DNA of 64,000 nucleotides from Zopfochytrium polystomum. Taxonomy: Eukaryota; Chytridiomycota; Chytridiomycetes; Chytridiales; Chytridiaceae. The stretch lies in assembly GCA_025765615.1 (NCBI GenBank), contig JAIVFJ010000053.1, forward strand, positions 246,501 through 310,500, written 5' to 3'. The notes below the pieces were generated by a model. That model searched no databases. It worked only from the letters and a program-made list of their open reading frames with translations, and was not told where the DNA came from. Below, one piece after another: positions 56,380 to 64,000 of the stretch. The translations under genes and the position numbers were made by a program. The first letter of the stretch is position 1. The number at the start of each line of letters is the position of its first letter.

Positions 56380-57140
56380 TATTGATCCACACTCATGAAA
56401 ATTCAATATCTTGCAACACAAACCTGACCAGATATCGATTTTGCAACAAATGTGCTCTCCCATTTCCAACTGAAGCCAAACCAGTGCCATTGCAATGCAC
56501 TCTGCTGCCTGCTTCGTTCCCTCTGAGGCACCTTGGACTACAGATTATTCTACAGGCGAAGCCACAAGCTGCTACAACTCTTCACAAACGACACCATTGA
56601 AGCAGCTGCATATGCTGATGCATTCTATGGGGGTGAACCTGGAAACCGCACAGCACACTGGATATGTCTTCTTCCTCATGGACGCCACCATCTCTTGGGT
56701 CTCACACTAACAACATCGTGTATTGCTATCCTCCACGGAAGCAGAATACTACTCACTTTCTGAAGCCTTCCAAGAAGCACAATGGCTCTTAGCTGTATTA
56801 TCAGAGTTGCAACTCTCCGCACAGCAGCCACTACCAATCCTCGAGGACAATCAATCTGCAATCGCACTAGTGCTCTACCCTCTCACACATGCTCGCACAA
56901 AACACATTGACATACGTGCTCATTTCCTCCGACAAGGCATAGCGACTGGAGAGATCACTGTATGCTACGTACCAACCAGCGACCAGATCGCAGACATCTC
57001 ACAAAACCACTCTCAACATCTCAGCACCAGCGACTGACCTCACTATTTGGCCTTCGACCCCGCTCCAACCTTTCGAACACCTTTTCTTTCGAAGCCTCAG
57101 ACGCTTACGCACGCTTTGCATAAATGGCCAACGTGTGGGG
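56380..57140 (+). mobile_element. Copia reverse transcriptase tail / RNase H and polypurine tract
   Basis: Plus-strand copia RNase H: LSSTEAEYYSLSEAFQEAQW, LLAVLSELQLSAQQPLPILE, DNQSAIALVLYPLTHARTKH, IDIRAHFLRQGIATGEITVC and YVPTSDQIAD, with the preceding YADAFYGGEPGNRTAHWICL block in another frame (about 56610-56670). A G-run (GTGTGGGGG, 57132-57140) follows directly before the LTR and serves as polypurine tract. Sequences before 56600 are broken. Confidence 0.82.
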
Positions 57141-57544
57141 GTGTTAGGTGGACTGGTTAGCAGCAAGAGGCACAAGACAGACCCGAACCTATTGTGACTG
57201 TCAGTTATTGTTCTCACAATGCCCATGGGAGAGTGAGCCACTGCCAATGCAGACCTGGGCGCTGGCTTGCGCTGTGGACAAATACTCTGAGTATTAAATG
57301 AAACAGAAACCCAGTGTCAACAGTTTTCTCCTCCTCTGCTCAAGCAGATAATATAGGAGAGGTTTTTACCCTGTGCCAGTCACACTTGCCTAGCAACTAT
57401 TACAGCATGTATACCATCATTATGTATCAATAATTCATAAGAGAGTTTTTTCTCTTTCTCTCCAAGTTGGGAGAAGGACCCACAAACACGCACCTCCACT
57501 TCATTCACTCCTTCCACTCACTCACTCAGAGTTGACTGTTGACA
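57141..57544 (+). repeat. Copia 3' LTR (family B)
   Basis: Starts TGTTAGGTGGACTGG directly after the polypurine tract and ends TGACTGTTGACA, so it is bounded by TG...CA. It is the reference copy for the family-B fragments at 2440, 4165, 55935 and 57545. Confidence 0.8.
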
Positions 57545-58230
57545 TCATTGACGAAATCTGCCCTTCAACACGACTTGGAATGATGAAGTGCATGTTAAAA
57601 AAATCCTTGGCAAGTGTGACCAGCACAGGGTGAAAGCTTCTTCCATAATTACCTGCTCGGCAGAGGCAGAGGAAAACTGTTTACACCAGGTTTCTGTTCC
57701 ACAATATACTCAGAGTATTTGTCAACACAGCGCCTGGGCTTGCATCGGCGAGGGGCATTGTGTAGCACAATAACTGACAGGTGTCTTGTGCTGTGCACTA
57801 TTGATTAGTCAGTTACACCTGGCACCCCCCTTGCACAATGGACATTGGTGTAGCAACCTTTATGCAAAGCATGCATAAGCATCTGAGGTTTTGATCGAAA
57901 GAGTGCCAGAATGGTGTGGTCAGTGATAGGGTTGAGCAGTAGTGCAATTGCAGATTGGTTGTCCTCCAGTCAAACTGCTGTCAATTGGCAACCTAGACAC
58001 TTTGGTGCTACCCACTCGGGCACTTGGGAGCCCCAACAGTCCTCATGTTGTGCGTGTGCTCCAACAGAAACGGATTGCGTGAAATACTGGAGCCTTTGTT
58101 CTGCATGTCCTCCCACCGCAGTGTCTAGTCTCCCCAATGCACTGCTGACATTTGCATCACTAGCAGACCTTGAATCAAGTGGCTCAGGGTTTTGGCCGAG
58201 CTTGACCAAACGAGCATTTTGAGTCCGTGC
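57545..58230 (-). mobile_element. Copia remnant, opposite orientation: LTR and RNase H fragment
   Basis: About 57620-57828 is a divergent family-B LTR in minus orientation. It is preceded on that strand by AAGGGGGG (57823-57832), a polypurine tract. Upstream of it, about 57980-57895 reads LEDNQSAIALLLNPITDHT, a copia RNase H block. The segment 57970-58209 is open on the minus strand without a clear domain. This element meets the plus-strand one tail to tail. Confidence 0.65.
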
Positions 58231-58278
58231 TTTTTTAACATCGATCTGAACTATGGATACACCTGTCCCTCCTTCTAT

Positions 58279-60429
58279 TCACAAAATGTTCAACGTTTTC
58301 AGATAGAAGGACATCTCCGTCTCGCACGCAGTCTTGATGTTTTCCGACTTCCTCCACCCATGACCTTCGCCTTCAAAAATCACGTACTCTACCACACCAC
58401 CCTTCGCCCTCACTGCATCCACCATTACCTCTGCCTGATTCGGCGGTACTACTCGATCTTCTGAGCCCTGCAGAATAAGCATTGGGGACTGTACATTCGC
58501 AACATGGTGGATCGGGGATCGAGCTTTGTAGATTTCTTCGATATCCTTCACGTTTCCACCGAGCAGCCCGTCTATGTAGCGAGATTCGAATTTGTGCGTC
58601 AGTTGGGCTAAAGACACTAAATCGCAGATTCCGTAGGAACTTGTTCCAGCGGCAAAGACATCAGGGCGGAAAGCGCAGGCCGCTAGAACCGTGTAACCGC
58701 CTTGCGACAGATATGTTTATCAAGTCATACAGAAATTCAACAAGCAAGATACCTGCTGATCCTCCGGAAACGCAGAGTTGACCAGGGTTCACGATTCCCT
58801 GTCTTGCAAGATGCAAAGCAGCATTGCATACGTCTGCAACATCGACGATTCCCCATTTTCCATCAAGTCGTTCACTAATCATGAAAATTAAAACTCGTTT
58901 TGACAAAAAAAGCAATACCGATACTCTCGGCCATATCCGCTGGAGCCCCCGTAGTTAACTGTGCAGACGGCCCAACCACGGCTGGTCCAGTATTGAAGAG
59001 ATAGTTTCAAAACTGTATCATAAGCACTTGTAGGGCCACCGTGGCATTGCACGAGAAGAGGCGGAAGAGTGCCGACGGGCGCTTGATAATTGGGATTCTT
59101 CGGCCGATACCTTCAAACGCAGTCAGTTCTCACATAAATCCTGATAACCAAACATGGGACGTACAGATAAGCGTATGCTGTTTTCTCCTCCTCTGTTGGA
59201 AATTCTATGGGCTCCGCAACCGAGATGAAAGATTCATCCACATCGACGGAGGCGGATTCTCTTAAGACTGAAAGAACAGATCCATTTGAACTGGAAAGTG
59301 AAAGGATTTGCAGAGAAGAGGTTGGAGATCCAGCAATGACAAAGACGTGGTCGTCTATCGTGCGAAGAGCCCGGACGGAAAGTCCCTCCCTCAGAAGCGA
59401 TGTTCCACCTGCAGAATCGATGATTGAAATCTTGGCGACTCCCCCTTCGCTATGGGCAGCAATCACTCGGCCATCTTGAAGAAAATCATAGGTAGACGCT
59501 CCCAAAACCCAGTCCGGACCACTAAAATCTCCTGAAATCGGTTCCGCGAGCAACGGGCGAGTGGCACCTGAGGGCACGTCGTGGCGATACAGGTTGTAGA
59601 AGTTGGTCTCATCAGACGCGAAATACAGGCCTGAAGGATCGGATGAAGGGAGCCCCCAGCGCGGTTGAGACACGCTGAAGTCACTGCCAGCGATAATGCG
59701 AATGTTTCGTGGAGATTTCGAGACTGAATCCCACTCAGCAACCATCAGATTCGACTTTGTCCAGGGCATGTTGGGAAGATCCCACTGGATCCATGCGAGA
59801 TGACGGCCGTCAGCAGAAAAACGGGGTGCAGAGTAAAAATCATGTCCAGAAACGACTTCAATCGGGTCTCCTGGCGCCCCCTCTGAATTGAGGGACACGG
59901 ACACGAGGGTGTTAATAATTTCATGCTCGCTCAAGTGGTTCTCTTGAACACAAACGAGGTGCGAAAGGGATGGGTGAATCGAGGCGTCCGCGTAGCGCTT
60001 GGTCGATGATTCTGGCGTCAGCGGTATGGGTTTCGTAGGCGACAGCGCATTCTTGATCAAAAACAGGCGCTGGTCGACAGCATCAGTGAAGACACACTGG
60101 CCAGCCAAGACTGCCGCTGGAGCGCCACCGTACTCGTGGACACGCGACCTTGCCGAGGTATCTTTCGGATTGACCTCCACAAGTTTAGAAGTAGAGCCCT
60201 TTGTATGTGCAATAATGACGTTTCTGCCCATTTCGGCCGGACGAAGTTCTATGTGAACGAGCGTGCCTTTCTCTCTGTCCACCAGAAGCTCCTGTCATGC
60301 GGGGATTACTAGAAACGAAAAAGATAGCGGAGGAGATCTAGCACTTGCCTGCAAGCCGACCGCTGCGGTGGCAAAGGAGTCAGTCGTGATGGGGGAATCC
60401 CACAGGCCGAATCGGCGCTCTTGGGCCAT
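58279..60429 (-). CDS. S9-family prolyl oligopeptidase-like serine peptidase (S9C/acylaminoacyl-peptidase type)
   Basis: A two-domain peptidase: beta-propeller then alpha/beta-hydrolase. Exon 1 starts [20 protein letters not shown] (ATG at 60429). The large exon (about 59150-60290) has [49 protein letters not shown] and [15 protein letters not shown]. The catalytic domain is spread over short exons: [40 protein letters not shown] and [25 protein letters not shown], the nucleophile SGGSAGG split by an intron at about 58706-58751, [13 protein letters not shown] (Asp) and FEGEGHGW (His). The stop is at 58279-58281. No signal peptide, so probably cytosolic. The triad is complete. Its closest look is to bacterial and fungal dipeptidyl/acyl-peptidases; the exact substrate is unknown. 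Confidence 0.87.
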
Positions 60430-60554
60430 TTGGGAGAAAAAACAGAGAGAAACGTATATAATAATAAGGCAGTGAGGAGGAGCAGCCAGTTCCCCACAGA
60501 GGGGCGGCACAATCAGAACCAAGTGGGTGAACCAGGAACCAGGTGAGAGAGAGG

Positions 60555-60585
<31 letters not shown>

Positions 60586-61084
60586 AAAAAAAAGAAAGAA
60601 AGAAAGAAAGAACGAAGAAAAGTGATCCTCGCACGAGAGGTAGGCGAATCGCGCGATGGCGGCTGAGAAGTCTGGTGTGAGCGTGTCCAGCAAACGTGAG
60701 GTGCATTCACGGCACCCTCATCTGGACGTGTGGATTTGACGGTGGTTGGGGGGTGATGTGGAGCCTGAGTGAGGGAGATAGCACAATAAAGAGGTAAGGC
60801 GGGGGCGCTTGGTCAACAAATGATTGATAGCTGTTAGGCTGTGGGCGTATGGGGCACCAGTGCGTTTGCAGCATCCTCGACCGCATTTGCCAGCCGCTAT
60901 GTGCGATCGCACGCACTGAGGTGGACTGCCACCACAGCGAATTAACTGCATAGAAAACTTGCGCTGGGTGGTGATGATCGATCCAACTGGGCTCTTCAAT
61001 CCAAACTTTTCAATCTAACTTAAGTGGGATGCGGCAACTAACCCGCCCCTCGGCTCTTTCTCCATATCTACAGAGGTCACCGCC
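60430..61084. promoter_or_regulatory. Divergent 5' region with A-rich/GAAA microsatellite
   Basis: Lies between the S9 peptidase start (-) and SUP35 start (+). A 58-bp poly(A) tract with GAAA repeats (60557-60614) lies nearer the peptidase. Such dA:dT tracts exclude nucleosomes and are common in fungal promoters. The remaining sequence shows no gene. Confidence 0.45.
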
Positions 61085-63682
61085 ATGAGTCAGAACAACC
61101 CCAACGGAAACAACCAAACTGGCCAAAACGACCAGCGCAACCTAAACCAGCAGTTTCAGCGCATGACCGTCGGTGGTGGCGGCTCCTCCTTCAACTTCCA
61201 ACCAGGAGCAGCGGAGTTTGTTCCAAGTGCAAATGCGAATGAATTCGTTCCGCAAGGTGGCGGGTACGGGGGTTATCCTCAGCAGGGATACGGGTACCAA
61301 CAGCAAGGTTTCCAACAGCAGGGATATCAGCAAGGATATCAGCAGCAGGGCTACGGCCGTGGATATAATCAGCAGGGCTTCGGCTATCAACAGCAACAGT
61401 ACTACGGGGGTGGCTACAACAACAATGCGTATGGAGGTGGATATGGACGAGGCGGCTATAATCAGGGACACAACGCAGGTTATCAGCAACAGCAATGGCA
61501 ACAAGGAAACTACTACCCGCAACAACATCAGGAGCACCAACAGCAAGAAGCTCCGCAGCAACGAGCTTACCAAGCACCAGGGAAATCGACCACACTCGCT
61601 GCAGTCAACCAAACCGGCCCAGCGAAGTCTATTTCTTTGGGTGGGGCGGGAGGAGCGAAATCTATTTCTATTGGAGCTGGTGGTGCAGCAGCTGGTCCTG
61701 CTAAATCAATTTCAATCGGCGGTGGCCCCGCTAAGTCTATTTCGATTGGTGGCGGTGGTGCAGCAGGCCCAGCCAAGTCAATCTCGATTGGTTCGGGAAC
61801 AGCCTCGACTGGAGGAGCAAAGTCGATATCAATTGGCAGCAGTGGTAGTGCCTCCACAGCCTCAGGAAAATCTACTTCAACCAATGCTGCTGCGAAGGAA
61901 AAAAAGGATGAATCCCCGCAGTCGTCCCCAAAGAAGGACACCAAAAAAGAAGTGAAGAAGAAGGACGAGAAAGATGACTCGAAAGTCTCAGAAACAGTTC
62001 CTGCAGCAGAGGGTGTTTCAGCCAACTCAGTTGAGCCACCTGCCAGCGAGGAGAGTCCAAAGAAAGAAAAGCAGGCTGCACCAGTGACCGTTACAGCCGC
62101 AGTAGAACCGCCAGCTGGTGAACCGGACCTCGCGGAAGAAGTGGAGGAAGATCTTCCCCCGGTGGACGAAAAAAACGATACCAGCAAGGATCATCTCAAT
62201 ATTGTCTTCATTGGGCATGTTGACGCTGGAAAGTCGACTATGGGAGGGCACATCCTCTTTCTCACGGGTATGGTGGACAAAAGAACAATGGAGAAGTATG
62301 AAAAGGAGGCGAAAGAACTCGGTCGGGAAAGTTGGTATCTATCATGGGCTTTGGATTTGAATCAGGAGGAGCGAAACAAAGGAAAAACTGTGGAGTATGG
62401 ACGGGGATATTTTGAGACGGAGAAAAGGCGGTTTACAGTGCTGGACGCACCCGGGCACAAAAACTACGTTCCGTCCATGATGCAAGCTGCAGCGCAAGCC
62501 GATGTGGTCATCCTCGTTATTTCGGCGAGGAAGGGCGAATTTGAAACTGGATTCGAGAAAGGCGGCCAGACCCGCGAACATGCCATGCTCGCAAAAACGG
62601 TTGGAGTCAAGCGATTGATCATGGTTGTAAACAAAATGGACGATCCAACTGTGAAGTGGGATAAAGCACGATACGACGAGTGCGTTTCGAAAATTTTACC
62701 CTTCTTGAAGGGCGTGGGGTATAAGCCCAAAGTTGGTGGGTTGCGCCAATTAGTCGCACTCTGAATTACACGTTAATTCTGTCTATCACAGACTTGGATG
62801 TTATGCCTATTTCCGGATTCACAGGAGCGAACTTGAAGGACCGCTTGTCCAAGGACGTTTGTCCATGGTACGACGGCCCATCTCTTTTGGAGCTGCTCGA
62901 CGAAATCAACATTGGCGATCGGCAAATCAATGGCCCTCTGCTTATGCCCATCTCAGATAAGTTCAAGGACATGGGAACTGTAGTTTCTGGAAAGATTGAG
63001 TCTGGTCGGGTCCGAAAAGGCCAGACGGTTTTGATCATGCCCAACAAGGTGAGCAAAGCCATGGGCGTGTCGAGGTTGGATTAAAACTATTATTCTGGCC
63101 GACAGAAATTAACCGAAATCTCAACGATTTGGCTGGAAGAGAATGAAGTTGAATCCGCGCAGTGCGGAGACAACGTTCGAATTCGGCTGAAGAACGCCGA
63201 GGAGGAGGTGAGATAGTAGAATCCGATATTCTTATGTTGACAGTACCGGTGAAGGACGTTCTCCCTGGTTTTGTAATGTGCACACGCAAGCGACCTGTGC
63301 ACTCAGTATCCGCTTTCGAAGCGCGCCTCGTACTTGTGGAGACGAAAAATATAATTGCCGCTGGATATACAGCGGTGTGCCATGCGCATACCGCAGTCGA
63401 GGAGGTGACTCTAGGAGCGCTCCTACATAAAATCGATAAGAAGACGGGGAAGCGGAGCGCCAAGCCGCCCAATTTTGTCAAAGAAGGGGACGTTTGCATT
63501 GCCAGAATCGAATGTATGCAGCCAATGTGCTTGGAAACCTACGAAGAGGTCCCTCAGCTCAGTCGATTCAATTTGCGCGATGAAGGTGGGTAGCCTTTCT
63601 TCCAGTCAGAGGTCGCTTACATCACGGCACAGGCAAAACAATTGCAGTCGGCAAAATAACCAAGCTCATTCTTGACGCTTGA
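61085..63682 (+). CDS. SUP35: Translation release factor eRF3 with prion-like N-terminus
   Basis: GTPase partner of eRF1 in translation termination. The N-domain (residues 1-175) is Gln/Asn/Gly/Tyr-rich with QQGY/QQGF repeats (about 65-110). Residues 36-56 hold two overlapping PAM2-like motifs, FNFQPGAAEFVP and ANANEFVP, for poly(A)-binding protein. Six copies of an (G/P)AKSIS(I/L)-type unit lie at about 175-255, then a charged Lys/Glu middle region. The EF1A-like part shows GHVDAGKST (about 376), DAPGHKNY, NKMDDP, then PISGFTGANLKDRL, GTVVSGKIESGRVRKGQ, LPGFVMC, FEARLVLVE and LRDEGKTIAVGKITKLIL. The first exon ends near 62735; introns at about 62736-62792, 63050-63106, 63211-63257 and 63587-63632 join in frame. 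Stop 63680-63682. Confidence 0.94.
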
Positions 63683-63754
63683 ATTGGACTGCCAGGATTT
63701 GATGTTGGTTAACCTGTTGGTTGGTTTTTTGGTTGGTTGGCTGGTTGGTCGGTC

Positions 63755-63772
63755 GGGTGGGGTGGGTTGGGG
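63755..63772 (+). other. G-quadruplex motif downstream of SUP35
   Basis: Four runs of three or four G separated by loops of one, one and two T, on the coding strand 73 nt after the SUP35 stop. It lies inside a longer GGTT/GGTC repeat (63717-63773). It would be part of the SUP35 3' UTR if the transcript extends this far. Confidence 0.75.
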
Positions 63773-63934
63773 CGCGGTACAGGAAGGATATGAAAGAGAG
63801 AAAGCGGGAGGTGTCCCCGGAGAATTTTTTTGTTGTGCGCGAAGTTCAGTTCGCAGGTTCAAACAGTGGAGGGGGCGGAGCAGGAAATTTTCAGCTTGAA
63901 GCCAGAAACGCCCATTCATCCTCCACAGCCAGCG

Positions 63935-64000
63935 ATGGTCACGACGGCTGGGGTCGACGCGGACCAGCAGCAGCAGAACTCCGTGCTGTTGCTTATCGCA
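63935..64000 (+). CDS. Start of an unidentified gene, cut by window end
   Basis: An ATG at 63935 opens 22 codons (MVTTAGVDADQQQQNSVLLL then I, A) that run off the window. GC-rich codon use and a Gln run resemble the N-termini of neighbouring genes. It is too short to identify; it could also be a chance open frame. Confidence 0.4.
   Translation, partial: MVTTAGVDADQQQQNSVLLLIA

Noticed and set aside
60557..60614. Poly(A) tail of a retroposed gene
   Set aside because: The A-rich tract with GAAA units is a microsatellite in a divergent promoter; no retrocopy or target duplication is next to it.
1..64000. CRISPR array, rRNA operon or bacterial operon structure
   Set aside because: No regularly spaced repeats, no rRNA signature; introns and gene content are eukaryotic.

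Overview
The window looks like nuclear DNA from a zoosporic (chytrid-like) fungus. Three things support this. Coding genes are packed densely on both strands and broken by many short introns (about 45-120 nt, GT...AG). A fungal-type chitin synthase (18921-22576) lies next to an epsilon-tubulin gene (16611-18609), a centriole/basal-body tubulin kept in lineages that build flagella and absent from Dikarya. All other recognisable housekeeping genes are eukaryotic. Exon joins were worked out by hand from splice signals and family alignments recalled from knowledge, so inner exon borders are approximate unless a coordinate is given.

Layout. 1-4400: a mosaic of degraded LTR retrotransposons around a fragment of a host-like gene (285-2115). 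4907-46383: gene-rich core with, in order, DDB1 (+), a FAB1/PIKfyve-type lipid kinase lacking its N-terminal domains (-), epsilon-tubulin (-), chitin synthase (-), a SAC1-type phosphoinositide phosphatase with a destroyed active site (+), a bacterial-looking DNA cytosine-5 methyltransferase (-), mitochondrial EF-G2 (+), a glutathionyl-hydroquinone reductase with a 14-nt exon carrying the catalytic cysteine (+), an F-box-like/ankyrin protein (+), RSM22/METTL17 (-), TBCK (+), SEC13 (+), NUDCD1 (-) and BUD22 (+). Several pairs are divergent across only 50-100 bp. 46859-58230: a nested transposon graveyard. 58279-64000: an S9 peptidase (-), SUP35/eRF3 with a Q/N-rich prion-like N-terminus and overlapping PAM2 motifs (+), and the first 22 codons of a further gene.

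The most notable object is the young LTR element at 47711-50892. It has near-identical LTRs and a 5-bp target duplication (TTGCT), and it sits inside an older Ty1/copia remnant. It encodes Gag, an aspartic protease and an integrase C-terminus with chromodomain, but reverse transcriptase, RNase H and the integrase core have been removed with the reading frame kept open. Its LTR carries an uninterrupted array of alternating GAA/TTC heat-shock-element units upstream of the TATA box. The 11 nt at the predicted transcript start are exactly complementary to the 11 nt lying 2 nt inside the LTR, the arrangement used for self-primed reverse transcription in Tf1/sushi elements. It therefore reads as a heat-responsive, self-priming, non-autonomous chromovirus. 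Two more copies of the same LTR lie at 2563 and 3506.
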